A model generated the notes under the pieces. The model worked only from the letters and a program-made list of their open reading frames with translations. It had not been told where the DNA came from and did not search any database. Both the position numbers and the translations under genes were made by a program. This document shows positions 38,383-47,038 of a stretch of 64,000 nt of DNA, in pieces (positions within the stretch are counted from its first letter, which is position 1; the number at the start of each line of letters is the position of its first letter). Origin of the DNA: an uncultured Actinomycetes bacterium (GTDB lineage: Bacteria > Actinomycetota > Acidimicrobiia > Acidimicrobiales > RAAP-2); the NCBI GenBank assembly GCA_903825035.1, contig CAIJYV010000022.1, positions 62,001-126,000 on the forward strand, in the 5' to 3' direction.

Positions 38383-38754
38383 ATGACAATGGCCATGCGT
38401 GAAGAGTGCAAGCACTTTCAGTCTCGGACTTATAAGACCGGTGAAGTTGCCCGCTTTTGCGTACTCGGCAATGCTCCCGATCAGCCGTGGAACTGCCCCG
38501 ATAATTGCATCACCTACGAACGTCGGTTCGCCGACGTCGGCTGGTCGCACGGAACCCTTATTCCAGCTCCAAGTGGCCCCGAGCCAGTTTCGGATGTGCC
38601 ACTCGAAGAGCGTCGAGAGATTCTTGACATGGCGAGCGAGATTGTGAACGCCGTAGCGCCAGATCTCATCGCTGAAAGACTGGCGGCATTAGAAGCGCAA
38701 GAAAAACAACATCGCAAGGGGCGCCGATTCTGGCGTCGCAATCGCGATAATTAG
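38383..38754 (+). CDS. Four-cysteine hypothetical protein embedded in the suf operon
   Basis: This 123-residue protein lies between sufB and sufD on the same strand. Its N-terminal part contains four cysteines in REECKHF, VARFCVLGN and WNCPDNC, a C-x(15-20)-C-x(10-15)-C-x3-C arrangement suited to binding zinc or an Fe-S cluster. The C-terminal half is helical and basic (HRKGRRFWRRNR). No known family is recognised. The start is uncertain among ATG 38383, 38389, 38395 and GTG 38362. The position suggests a role as a SUF accessory or metal carrier; this is inference. Confidence 0.7.
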   Translation: MTMAMREECKHFQSRTYKTGEVARFCVLGNAPDQPWNCPDNCITYERRFADVGWSHGTLIPAPSGPEPVSDVPLEERREILDMASEIVNAVAPDLIAERLAALEAQEKQHRKGRRFWRRNRDN

Positions 38755-38786
38755 AACGACAAAACCGGTACACTGCCAACGCCCCC

Positions 38787-40004
38787 ATGAATAACTTTTC
38801 CGCCTCCGCCCAGCCATTGCTCAACTCCAACGCCGTACGCCAAGAGGCCTGGGCTCGTTTTGAGCAGGTTGGTTTGCCCACCACCAGTGACGAGGTCTGG
38901 CGATACGCCCCTCTGCGCGATTTTTCGCTGGACGATTTTGCCAACTTTGAGCCATTCACCGAGCGCGCGATTTCCACCCGCGGTGCGGAATTGCTCGGTG
39001 GCCATTCAGTGTTGATTGTAAATGGGGAAGTGAAGAGCGCTACCTTGCCCGACGGGGTCACTGTTGAATCAGTACTCATTCCCACTACCCTTGACCAAAC
39101 ACCAGTCCTCGAGCGCTACGCCTCGGACTCCTTTGCCCTCTTAAATCTTGCACTGGCCCCACAGACTGTGGTCGTCACCGTAGCGCCCAATGTTCGATTG
39201 AGTGAGACCATCGCCCTCGTTCACGAGACGACCGCTGGCGTGAATTTCGCGCGCACCCAACTCGTGCTTGGAAAAAATGCGGTTGCTTCCTTCGTCGAAT
39301 ATTTTGATGGTGCCACTAATGCGCTGGTGGTGCCTTTGAGTGAATATTCGGTTGCCGAAGGGGCCTCGTTGGAGCTGTTCACTTGCCAACGACTCGCGAG
39401 CTCGGCTTGGCATATCGCTCGTTCAACTGGCTATTTGGCGAAGGCTGCCTCACTGCAACAGTCGGTCATCGGACTCGGAGCGCACTACAACCGCTCGCGC
39501 AATGATGCCCACCTCCTGGGGGTTGGAGCCACCAACGAACTTCGAACCACCTTCTTGGGATCTGGTTCCCAGGTGCAGGATTTCCGCACTCGCCAGTACC
39601 ACGTAGCGCCCCGAACCGAATCACGGCTGCTCTCTAAAGGCGCGGTCGCCGGGGATTCTCGGTGCGTCTACACGGGCCTGATAGAGATCGAGAAGGGCGC
39701 GAAGCGGACGGACGCCCGTCAAACTAATCACAACCTGTTGCTGTCGAGCACCGCTCACGCCGACTCGGTGCCGAACTTGGATATTCGTGAAAATGACGTT
39801 ATGTGTGCTCACGCATCAACCGTCGGACCGCTAGATGAACTCCAACGCTGGTACTTGGAGTCACGAGGCGTACGTCCCCGTGACGCCGAGCGACTGATGA
39901 TTGAAGGGTTCTTTACCGAAATGCTCGTTGGCGCGCCTGAGGAAATTGTCAGCGGTGTCAGTGAAGATGTAACGCGTGTACTGTCCCAAGAGGCGGCCGT
40001 TTAA
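38787..40004 (+). CDS. sufD: Fe-S cluster assembly protein SufD
   Basis: SufD is the paralogue of SufB that completes the SufBC2D complex. 405 residues with an N-terminal helical region (WRYAPLRDFSLDDFANF) and a SufBD domain containing GSGSQVQDFRTRQYH, the SRLLSKGAVAGDSRCVYTGLIEI run and the C-terminal LESRGVRPRDAERLMIEGF motif. Its stop overlaps the Rieske gene start (TAATG). Confidence 0.95.
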   Translation: MNNFSASAQPLLNSNAVRQEAWARFEQVGLPTTSDEVWRYAPLRDFSLDDFANFEPFTERAISTRGAELLGGHSVLIVNGEVKSATLPDGVTVESVLIPTTLDQTPVLERYASDSFALLNLALAPQTVVVTVAPNVRLSETIALVHETTAGVNFARTQLVLGKNAVASFVEYFDGATNALVVPLSEYSVAEGASLELFTCQRLASSAWHIARSTGYLAKAASLQQSVIGLGAHYNRSRNDAHLLGVGATNELRTTFLGSGSQVQDFRTRQYHVAPRTESRLLSKGAVAGDSRCVYTGLIEIEKGAKRTDARQTNHNLLLSSTAHADSVPNLDIRENDVMCAHASTVGPLDELQRWYLESRGVRPRDAERLMIEGFFTEMLVGAPEEIVSGVSEDVTRVLSQEAAV

Positions 40005-40315
40005 TGAGCGTTGACATCGGAGCCATTGCGGACTTCATCAGTGGCGAGGCCACGAAAGTCAAAATCGAGAACCGCACCCTCGTGGTCGTCAGAATTCAAA
40101 ATGACTTCTACGTGCTCGACGATCGCTGCAGTCACGAAGACTTTCCCCTCTCCGAAGGAACTGTCGACGTCGCGAGTTGCGAAATTGAATGCACTCGACA
40201 CGGAGCGATGTTTTCGCTCGTCGACGGTTCACCCCAATCCTTTCCGGCCACTAAGCCAGTCCATACCTACGACGTGGCCGTCAAGAATGACCGAGTGGAA
40301 GTGACAATCTCATGA
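40004..40315 (+). CDS. Rieske [2Fe-2S] ferredoxin, non-heme oxygenase type
   Basis: This 103-residue Rieske-fold protein has the cluster ligands C-x-H in DRCSHEDFPLSEG and C-x2-H in ECTRHGAMF. It is inserted between sufD and sufC with one-base and ATGA overlaps, the arrangement known in actinobacterial suf operons, where a Rieske ferredoxin often accompanies them. Its role there is not settled; it may deliver electrons or serve as a cluster acceptor. Confidence 0.92.
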   Translation: MSVDIGAIADFISGEATKVKIENRTLVVVRIQNDFYVLDDRCSHEDFPLSEGTVDVASCEIECTRHGAMFSLVDGSPQSFPATKPVHTYDVAVKNDRVEVTIS

Positions 40316-41025
40316 GCCAACTTGTAATTACCGACCTTCGAGCTGAGGTCGCCGGCAAAGAGGTCCTCAAGGGCATTACGTTGACGATTAACTCTGGTGA
40401 AGTCCACGCCATCATGGGGCCAAATGGTTCGGGGAAGTCAACGCTGGCTCACGTACTCAGCGCTCACCCTGGTTACAAGGTTTTAGGTGGCTCGGTGACG
40501 CTCGATGGGGTAAGTCTGTTGGAACTAGACGCCAGCGAGCGTGCTCGCGCAGGCCTCATGCTCGCCATGCAGCAGCCCGTCGAAGTTCCCGGTGTTCGCC
40601 CCGTTGACCTTCTGGTTGCCGCGGGCGCATCCGGAGATGCGGTCGAGACAATGAGAGCTGAAGCTGAGCGAGTTGGCCTTCGTGCCGATCTGCTCGAACG
40701 CTTCGTCAACGTTGACCTCTCGGGCGGCGAAAAGAAACGAGCCGAAATGGTTCAGTTAGCCGTCTTGAAACCAAAGTTTGCGATTCTTGACGAAATTGAC
40801 TCCGGGCTTGACGTGGATGCGCTCCATGCGGTGGGAGAGCGGTTGAGCGCCGCCACCAAAGAGTGGAACTGTGGCCTCCTAGCGATTACGCACTTCCGTC
40901 GCCTACTCGACGTAGTAACGCCAAATGTGATTCACGTGATGAGTGCTGGTGTAATTGTTGCCTCAGGTGGGGCCGAATTAGCCGAGACCCTCGAACGAGA
41001 TGGTTACGAGCCTTTTAAGGTCTGA
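40312..41025 (+). CDS. sufC: Fe-S assembly ATPase SufC (copy 1)
   Basis: This 237-residue ABC-type ATPase of the SufBCD complex has Walker A MGPNGSGKST (about residues 34-43), signature VDLSGGEKKRAEM, Walker B FAILDEIDSGLDVDAL and the switch His in AITHFRRLLD. The IDSGLD block is diagnostic for SufC. Its ATG overlaps the Rieske stop. A second SufC is encoded at 44144-44902 on the opposite strand, so this genome keeps two. Confidence 0.95.
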   Translation: MSQLVITDLRAEVAGKEVLKGITLTINSGEVHAIMGPNGSGKSTLAHVLSAHPGYKVLGGSVTLDGVSLLELDASERARAGLMLAMQQPVEVPGVRPVDLLVAAGASGDAVETMRAEAERVGLRADLLERFVNVDLSGGEKKRAEMVQLAVLKPKFAILDEIDSGLDVDALHAVGERLSAATKEWNCGLLAITHFRRLLDVVTPNVIHVMSAGVIVASGGAELAETLERDGYEPFKV

Positions 41026-41052
41026 GAACCCTGAGTTCTTGAAAATTTTTAC

Positions 41053-41065
41053 CTACCGGTAGACT
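41053..41065 (+). promoter_or_regulatory. Extended -10 promoter CTACCGGTAGACT of the LCP gene
   Basis: CTACCGGTAG is a 10-bp palindrome that runs into a TAGACT -10 hexamer ending 8 nt before ATG 41074. TTGAAA at 41039-41044 is a possible -35 but with a short 15-nt spacer. Confidence 0.45.
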
Positions 41066-41073
41066 GTCTATCT

Positions 41074-42459
41074 ATGACATCACCAACTAGCGGTAATTCC
41101 CGTTCGCAACGAAATCGCATCGCCAACGAGCAACGGCTCGCAGCACTCGGCGAAGCGATTGACCAGCGCTCAGGGCGTGCCGCACGTCCGGCTGCTCGAG
41201 GTACACGCGGTGGAAGCGGTGGACGCGGTGGACGCAGAACTCGACGCCGAGTCATCATCTCACTCATAGTGGTGGGATCTTTGGTGGTCGGAGTGGTCGG
41301 TGGCGGTTATCTCTACGCCCAGTGGAAATTCAGCAAGATCCACAAAATTACGAATAAGGCAGAGCAGCCCTTAAAGGGCCCAGCTTTTAACATCATGGTG
41401 CTGGGTTCAGACTCGGGGCAAGGTCTGACCCCTGACCAAGCCTTAAAGACTGGCCGAAATTCGGTTTCTGGCGCGCGCAGCGACGTAGTGAAAATTGTCC
41501 ACGTGAGCCCAAACACGGGAACGATCTCAATGATTTCGATACCTCGCGACACCGTTGTCACGATGATGGCGAACCAGAACCTATACGGAAATTTCAATCG
41601 AATTAACGCGGCGTTTAACAACGGACCAGCTCTGGTTGCGAGGACTATCACCGCCAATTTTGGCATTCCCATCAATTACACCGTCGTGGTGAGTTTTGCG
41701 GGAATGATAAATATCGCCTCTGCGGTGGGTGGCGTCTATTTGAATTTCAACCATCTGGCTCGCGACCCGTATTCCCAACTCAACATCAAACACACTGGTT
41801 GTCAGCTAGTCACCGGCTTCCAAGCGCTCGCTCTCGTGCGATCTCGTCACTACTACTGGCAGCACTCGGGCAATACGCCGTGGCCAAAGGGTGGAGACAC
41901 CTGGGCCCTCAGTACTCTGAACCGAACCGGTTGGTGGTATGACGGAACGAGTGACTTTGGTCGAATCGAGCGACAGAACGCTTTTCTTCGAGCTCTCGTC
42001 AATCGCCTCAAGACCGAAACTAACGTTCTCAAACTGAACTCAGTACTTTCTGCGTTGCCGCAAGGTCTCGCTATTGACTCGAAAATGTCATTGAGTTGGC
42101 TGGTTAGTCTGGCTCTGCGCTACAAAAACATTGGCGCAAATTCAATTGCTACCTACACCATGCCAGTTCACGGGAAGGTAATTAACCAGGCCGATATGGA
42201 AGTTGTGACGCAGCCGGACGCCCAGCAGCTGCTGGTAAAGGTCTTTGGCAATGAACTCAGCCACCCAACTAATCCAGCGCCGAACGACTCGCTTCAGTCC
42301 GTTCAGCCGCCAGTTGTCTACGCGACGACCACGACTACGGTGCACACGACGACAACGAAGGCCAGAAAGCACCACAAGCCCGTGGCGACAACAACGACTA
42401 CTAGCCCTACCGCAGTTCAGCAGTCGTACCAGCCGACGCCCTGTACGCCAAAGGGCTAG
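41074..42459 (+). CDS. LytR-CpsA-Psr (LCP) family cell-wall ligase
   Basis: This 461-residue LCP protein transfers polyprenyl-linked glycopolymers to peptidoglycan. It has a cytoplasmic Arg-rich N-terminus (residues about 1-68), one transmembrane helix (about 69-90), and the LCP domain with NIMVLGSDSG, ARSDVVKIVHVSP, ISIPRDTVV (conserved Arg/Asp), the FNRINAAF segment and the LVRSRHYYW motif. The C-terminus is Thr-rich (TTTTTVHTTTTKARK, then more Thr), a wall-spanning tail. It is flanked by the two suf operons and overlaps the sufU stop by 4 nt. Confidence 0.9.
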   Translation: MTSPTSGNSRSQRNRIANEQRLAALGEAIDQRSGRAARPAARGTRGGSGGRGGRRTRRRVIISLIVVGSLVVGVVGGGYLYAQWKFSKIHKITNKAEQPLKGPAFNIMVLGSDSGQGLTPDQALKTGRNSVSGARSDVVKIVHVSPNTGTISMISIPRDTVVTMMANQNLYGNFNRINAAFNNGPALVARTITANFGIPINYTVVVSFAGMINIASAVGGVYLNFNHLARDPYSQLNIKHTGCQLVTGFQALALVRSRHYYWQHSGNTPWPKGGDTWALSTLNRTGWWYDGTSDFGRIERQNAFLRALVNRLKTETNVLKLNSVLSALPQGLAIDSKMSLSWLVSLALRYKNIGANSIATYTMPVHGKVINQADMEVVTQPDAQQLLVKVFGNELSHPTNPAPNDSLQSVQPPVVYATTTTTVHTTTTKARKHHKPVATTTTTSPTAVQQSYQPTPCTPKG

Positions 42460-42911
42460 TTTTCTTCTAGTCCTTGGCTCAAGGTATTCCACGCCAGGGT
42501 TGCGCACTTGATGCGTACCGGAAACTTCGACACACCTTGGAGAGCCGCGAGTTCTCCAAGGGATCGAAGGACCTCACGATTCGCAGGATCATTTAGATCG
42601 ACCACGTCACCTTCGAGAGTCATCATGTTCTTGAACTTTGAGAGGACTTCGCGAACCTCTTCCAAAGTTTTGCCCTTCACCGCAACAGACATCAGCGAAG
42701 AGGAGGCTTGGGAGATGGAGCATCCGTGCCCAGTGATCTTGATATCGACGATTTTTCCATCGGTAACTTCAAGATAGACCGTTAGCTCGTCGCCGCAAAG
42801 GGGGTTGAAGCCCTCTGTTTTGCTCGCGGGAGGCGCCAGCTCGCCACGGTTGCGGGGAGTCCGGTAGTGATCGAGGATTATTTCTTTATAGAGTTCTTCT
42901 AAATTTGACAT
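42456..42911 (-). CDS. sufU: SUF sulfurtransferase SufU
   Basis: SufU takes sulfane sulfur from SufS and passes it on. The 151-residue protein has the Cys-Asp-Cys-Cys zinc site: NPLCGDELTVYLEV, the GHGCSISQASSSLM loop and VRIKCATLAW. The HYRTPRNRG N-terminal segment matches the SufU/IscU family, and the longer insert distinguishes SufU from IscU. It abuts sufS directly. Confidence 0.95.
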   Translation of the reverse strand: MSNLEELYKEIILDHYRTPRNRGELAPPASKTEGFNPLCGDELTVYLEVTDGKIVDIKITGHGCSISQASSSLMSVAVKGKTLEEVREVLSKFKNMMTLEGDVVDLNDPANREVLRSLGELAALQGVSKFPVRIKCATLAWNTLSQGLEEN

Positions 42912-44147
42912 TTATCCAAAGAATGTTATGGCTCGTTGCAAACCTTCGAGCAGGGCGTCGGTGTCTGAAGTTAATGAATAGGGTCCGAATGAGGCTCGGG
43001 CGGTAGCGGCGAGGCCGAAGCGCCGCATTAGTGGCTTGGCGCAGTGGTGTCCCGGGCGCACGCAAACGCCGATCTCGTCAAGAACTTGAGCGATGTCGTG
43101 CGGGTGAACGCCATCGACATCAAGGCTAATTACGCCACCACGATTGTCGTGTGCCGTGGGGCCAATAATTCGAACTCGACCGTTGAATTGGTGGTTAATT
43201 CGAGAAATTGCGTCTACCGTGAGCGCGCGATCGTGAGTCTGAACGTTGTCGAGGCCCAATCCCTCGAGGTAGCGAACCGCAGCGTGAAGACCAACGGCTT
43301 CGGCGATCATGGGGGTTCCCGCTTCGAAACGAGTGAAGCCGGTAGCCGGGGTGTATCCATCAGTCCGCACGTCAGCGATCATGCCGCCACCGCCAAGGAA
43401 CGGTGGCATGGTGGCCAGTATCTCTGGGCGGGCCCAAAAGACTCCGATGCCAGTTGGGCCAAGCATCTTGTGACCAGAAAACATCATGAAATCCACATCG
43501 AGCTCAACCAGGTCCGTCGGCATATGTCCAACGCTTTGCGCCGCATCCACTGCCACCAACGCACCCTGGGCGTGAGCGAGAGTCGCTAACTCCTGTACCG
43601 GATTAACCGTTCCCAGGACGTTGCTCATGGCGGTTAAGGACAAGAGTTTCACGCCTTTAAGCAGGTCGTGAATAGCTGTTAGATCGAGCTCGAAGAGATC
43701 ATTGACGGGAATGAATCGAATATCTAGGTCGATGGTCTCGCGAAGTTGGAACCACGGGACGATGTTCGCATGGTGTTCCATCTCAGTTAAGAGAACCGCA
43801 TCTCCATCTTTCAAGTTGGCCGCACCCCAAGACTTGGCCAGCAGGTTGAAGGCTTCGGTGCAGTTTTTCGTGAAGACGACACCTTCACTGCCGCCGGGGG
43901 CATTGAGGAACTGGGCGATCGCTGCGCGAGCACCCTCGTAGGCGTCAGTTGCTTCGATCGCCGTTTGATACACGCCACGGTGAACATTGGCGTGTCGAAG
44001 GCGGTAGTACTCGTCCATTGCTTCGATCACCGTTCGTGGCGGAAGACTCGAAGCCCCCGAGTCCAAGTAGGTGATCGGGCGACCGTTAATGACGCGAGTG
44101 AGGGCCGGGGTATCGGCGCGCACACGTTCCGCGTTGAAATGACTCAC
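42912..44147 (-). CDS. sufS: Cysteine desulfurase SufS
   Basis: This 411-residue PLP-dependent group II cysteine desulfurase (SufS/CsdA type) has YLDSGASSLPPRTV at the start, the PLP Lys in MMFSGHKMLGPTGIGV and the catalytic Cys in CVRPGHHCAKPLMRRFG. It follows the second sufC (ATGA overlap) and precedes sufU, forming a sufC-sufS-sufU operon on the minus strand, opposite the sufBD operon. Confidence 0.95.
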   Translation of the reverse strand: MSHFNAERVRADTPALTRVINGRPITYLDSGASSLPPRTVIEAMDEYYRLRHANVHRGVYQTAIEATDAYEGARAAIAQFLNAPGGSEGVVFTKNCTEAFNLLAKSWGAANLKDGDAVLLTEMEHHANIVPWFQLRETIDLDIRFIPVNDLFELDLTAIHDLLKGVKLLSLTAMSNVLGTVNPVQELATLAHAQGALVAVDAAQSVGHMPTDLVELDVDFMMFSGHKMLGPTGIGVFWARPEILATMPPFLGGGGMIADVRTDGYTPATGFTRFEAGTPMIAEAVGLHAAVRYLEGLGLDNVQTHDRALTVDAISRINHQFNGRVRIIGPTAHDNRGGVISLDVDGVHPHDIAQVLDEIGVCVRPGHHCAKPLMRRFGLAATARASFGPYSLTSDTDALLEGLQRAITFFG

Positions 44148-44902
44148 GCGTCGACGGCCTTCCAGGCGTCATAACCTTTAGTCTCGATTTCTTGAGCGAG
44201 CTCTGGCCCGCCCGACTGCACAATTCGGCCGTCAACCAAGATGTGAACTTGATCGGGCTTAATTTCGTCGAGCAGCTTCACGTAGTGGGTCACAACGAGA
44301 GCGGCCATCTCGGGGTGCTCGTCGCGCACGGTACGTACGCCTCGTGCCACAACGCGCAGGGCGTCAATGTCGAGTCCGGAGTCAGTTTCGTCCAAGAGCG
44401 CGACCACCGGCTCTAAGAGAGCCATTTGCAACACTTCGTTGCGCTTGCGTTCTCCACCGGAGAACCCGTCATTCAAGTGCCGCTCGGCAAAAGCGGGGTC
44501 CATACCGAGACGGTCCATCCATTCCGCGAGGTCAAGGCGAACCTCGAGCACACTGAGTTCTTCGAGACCCTTGCGTGCGGCGATGGCCTGGCGCAAGAAC
44601 TGCACGACGGACACGCCACTAATGGCCTCGGGGTACTGAAAGGCGAGGAAAATGCCCGCGCGAGCCCGCTCGTCTGGTGTCCACTCGGCGATGTTTTCAC
44701 CATTTAAGAAGATCTCACCGGCGGTAATTTCGTACCCAGGGTGACCCATGATGACGCTCGCGAGGGTGGATTTGCCTGCCCCGTTGGGCCCCATGAGAGC
44801 GTGTACTTCGCCAATGTTGAGTGTCAGATTGACTCCACGCAGGATTGGGGCGCCGTCAGCGCTGGCGTGAAGATTGCGGAGTTCGATAAGGGGTGTTGGC
44901 AC
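44144..44902 (-). CDS. Fe-S assembly ATPase SufC (copy 2)
   Basis: This 252-residue second SufC-type ATPase has Walker A MGPNGAGKSTL, signature GFSGGERKRNEVLQMA, and the SufC-specific LLDETDSGLDIDALRVVA followed by VVTHYVKLLDEI. It is clearly closer to standard SufC (with the usual PEAISGVSVVQFLRQA segment) than copy 1, which has a shorter central region. It leads the sufC-sufS-sufU operon. Which copy serves SufB/SufD cannot be told from sequence. Confidence 0.93.
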   Translation of the reverse strand: MPTPLIELRNLHASADGAPILRGVNLTLNIGEVHALMGPNGAGKSTLASVIMGHPGYEITAGEIFLNGENIAEWTPDERARAGIFLAFQYPEAISGVSVVQFLRQAIAARKGLEELSVLEVRLDLAEWMDRLGMDPAFAERHLNDGFSGGERKRNEVLQMALLEPVVALLDETDSGLDIDALRVVARGVRTVRDEHPEMAALVVTHYVKLLDEIKPDQVHILVDGRIVQSGGPELAQEIETKGYDAWKAVDA

Positions 44903-44939
44903 AAGTAAAGACTACCGCCCGAGCCTTTTCCCGGTTCGG

Positions 44940-45557
44940 TCACCAGCCTCGCGCGACCCACTCCTCAAGGTGAGGGCTCTCAGCGCCCAAAGACGATCCC
45001 GATCCGTGTCCGGGGTAGAAGAGGGTATCGCCACCGTAGGGTCGGAAGAGCCGCTCTTGCACCGAGCTAATCAGGGTGGCAAAGTCGCCACCTTCAAAGG
45101 TGGCGTTGCCCACGCCACCGGGGAAGAGGGTATCGCCGGTAAAGAGCAAATTGGTGTTTTCCAGCGCGAAGCAAATCGAACCGGGGGTGTGTCCGGGGGT
45201 GTGAATGGTCCGGAGCCGTAGTTTTCCGACTTCGATGATCGAGTCGTCCTCGAGCAGTTTGTCGTAGCTCGGCAGTAGTCCCGCATCCTCTTCTCGCACC
45301 CAGACTTCGATTCCCGCTTCACGAACCTCGCTCACCGCTCCAATGTGGTCCCAGTGCCCATGAGTTTCGAGGACCGAGGTAACGCCCAAGCGCTTCGCCA
45401 CTTCGAGTAACCGCTCATGTTCGTTGGCGGCGTCGAGGAGGGTGGCCTCGCCACTTTCAAGACAGCGAACGACGTACACGTTGTTGTCTATTGGCCCCAC
45501 GACAAAGTGGTGCACCTCACACGAGGCGTCGGCGTAGATCAGATTTACTTCACTCAT
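44940..45557 (-). CDS. MBL-fold metallo-hydrolase (hydroxyacylglutathione hydrolase-like)
   Basis: This 205-residue metallo-beta-lactamase-fold hydrolase has the binuclear metal site THGHWDHIGAV, the HTPGHTPGSICF His, TGDTLFPGGVGN Asp and the late YPGHGSGSSLG His. It resembles glyoxalase-II-like proteins, possibly acting on a thioester of another low-molecular-weight thiol. I start it at ATG 45557, with GAGG 8 nt upstream; longer frames cover the divergent promoter. Its substrate is unknown. Confidence 0.88.
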   Translation of the reverse strand: MSEVNLIYADASCEVHHFVVGPIDNNVYVVRCLESGEATLLDAANEHERLLEVAKRLGVTSVLETHGHWDHIGAVSEVREAGIEVWVREEDAGLLPSYDKLLEDDSIIEVGKLRLRTIHTPGHTPGSICFALENTNLLFTGDTLFPGGVGNATFEGGDFATLISSVQERLFRPYGGDTLFYPGHGSGSSLGAESPHLEEWVARGW

Positions 45558-45619
45558 CTCCATAGCCTCGCAGATGGATGGACCATCATTGAGTAATCTC
45601 GTGAGGTGAAAGAGCTCGA

Positions 45620-46366
45620 GTGATAAACCACGAACAACTGACCTCGGGCTCTTCCACGCTCGACTTACGAATTGCGAGTACGCCGGCGCGCCCGATTGGT
45701 GCTCACACTTTGATCTTGGTCCACGGACTTCCTCGAGCAACTGGCATGGGGCGACAGGCTGCGGGGCTCTTGCCGGAATTAGCGGAACATTTAGCGAGTG
45801 AAAGTGGCTGGCTCGTAGCGACCGGCACCCTATCGGGTGTTGGTTCATCGACTGGTACTTTTTCGGCCTCCCAATGGCTTCGAGACCTAGCGGCGATTGT
45901 CGACCGAGTTCACGAAGAAGACAGCCGCCTTTCATTAGCGGGCTTTGGCTTCGGTGGAGCGCTCGCGCTCGCGCTCGCGGCGAGTGACGAGCGAATTAAA
46001 GGAGTCGCCACTTTCGCGACGCCAGCCCACCTAGAACCCTGGTGTGGGGATCTTCACGAATTTCGTCAGGCCCTGGTGGGCGCGGGCGTCGTGGGCGATG
46101 AGTCCGAGCTCCTTCCTGCTGAGGAACTGCATAACGATGTTTTGTCAATCAACCCTCTGGGTTCGGTAGCTCAACTACCGCCTCGACGCCTCCTCATCGG
46201 GCACGGTTCGGACGATGTTGAAGTTCCTGCGAGCGACGCTCGAGATTTACTCGAAGCGGCCGAAGGTCGTGGCGAGTTACGAATTATCCAAGGAGCCGGC
46301 CACCAACTACGGGCCGACCCTCGGATGGTTGCGACTCTGCTGGGTTGGTTAGACCGCCACCGCTGA
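45620..46366 (+). CDS. Alpha/beta-hydrolase-fold protein lacking the nucleophile serine
   Basis: This 248-residue protein has an alpha/beta-hydrolase fold, with LILVHGLPR near residue 34 (oxyanion strand), AGFGFGGALAL at the nucleophile elbow, GSDDVEVP (Asp) near residue 197 and GAGHQLR (His) near residue 230. The elbow should read G-x-S-x-G, but residue 110 is Gly (GGC), so the classical nucleophile is missing while the Asp and His are kept. It may be a pseudoenzyme or use another mechanism. GTG start. Its end overlaps the convergent thiE end by 18 nt. Confidence 0.8.
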   Translation: MINHEQLTSGSSTLDLRIASTPARPIGAHTLILVHGLPRATGMGRQAAGLLPELAEHLASESGWLVATGTLSGVGSSTGTFSASQWLRDLAAIVDRVHEEDSRLSLAGFGFGGALALALAASDERIKGVATFATPAHLEPWCGDLHEFRQALVGAGVVGDESELLPAEELHNDVLSINPLGSVAQLPPRRLLIGHGSDDVEVPASDARDLLEAAEGRGELRIIQGAGHQLRADPRMVATLLGWLDRHR

Positions 46367-46984
46367 GAGCGCCTCATCGAGCCGGTCACGCAGCTCTCGG
46401 GCGGCGTTAAAGGGCTTGGCCGCTTCAGTGAGCGCTCGCACAACAACGAAGTGGCGAAGGCCCGCTTGAACGTAGTCGCCAACGTTTTGTGCAGTGACAC
46501 CTCCGGTCACGTACACCGGCCGGTTGGATCGCTGCGTCGATTCAACTGCGTAGGAAATTCCCACACCATCGCGCCCGGGCTTGGTGGGGGTCGCCGCAAT
46601 TGGTCCGGCCGACAGGTAGGTCGCACTTGTCGCCAGGCCCTCGGAGAATTCACTCTCGGCGTGAGTCGATAGCCCCACGATGGCGTCGGGGCCCATTAAT
46701 TCACGAACAGCCGCAACCGTGAGGTCATCTTGTCCGACGTGCACCCCGTCGGCACCAACGGAAATCGCAAGTGTGGGATCGTCGTTCACCACGAAGGGGA
46801 CACCCAGATCAATACAGATGCTCGCCATCAGCAGTGCGGTGTCACGTTGATCAGCGAAAGGCACGATTTTTTCTCGCAGCTGGACCACGTCCACACCCCC
46901 TTTGATAACCGCCGGGAGGAACTCGGTCATATCTTCTCTCATGCCCACGCAGAGGTAGAGGCGGCGGTTATCTAGTGAAAACAT
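46349..46984 (-). CDS. thiE: Thiamine-phosphate synthase
   Basis: ThiE couples the hydroxymethylpyrimidine diphosphate and thiazole phosphate moieties. The 211-residue TIM-barrel protein has VDVVQLREKIV, PFVVNDDPTLAISVGADGVHVGQDD, GLSTHAESEF and GPIAATPTKPGRDGVGI, the classical ThiE strands. I start it at ATG 46984 (MFSLDNRRLYLCVGM), preceded by AAGG. The upstream gap to the Rrf2 gene is 54 nt, too short for a TPP riboswitch, and none is seen. Confidence 0.93.
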   Translation of the reverse strand: MFSLDNRRLYLCVGMREDMTEFLPAVIKGGVDVVQLREKIVPFADQRDTALLMASICIDLGVPFVVNDDPTLAISVGADGVHVGQDDLTVAAVRELMGPDAIVGLSTHAESEFSEGLATSATYLSAGPIAATPTKPGRDGVGISYAVESTQRSNRPVYVTGGVTAQNVGDYVQAGLRHFVVVRALTEAAKPFNAARELRDRLDEALSAVAV

Positions 46985-47038
46985 ATTTTCTACCTTAGAA
47001 GTTCGCTTTGGTCTGGCCAACTACGGCAGAATAGACCT

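Noticed and set aside
44940-45935. Long (331-codon) form of the MBL hydrolase
   Set aside because: The first ~125 codons have no family match and overlap the divergent hydrolase gene; ATG 45557 has a well-spaced GAGG.
46985-47038. Possible TPP riboswitch upstream of thiE
   Set aside because: The gap is only 54 nt and lacks the CUGAGA core.
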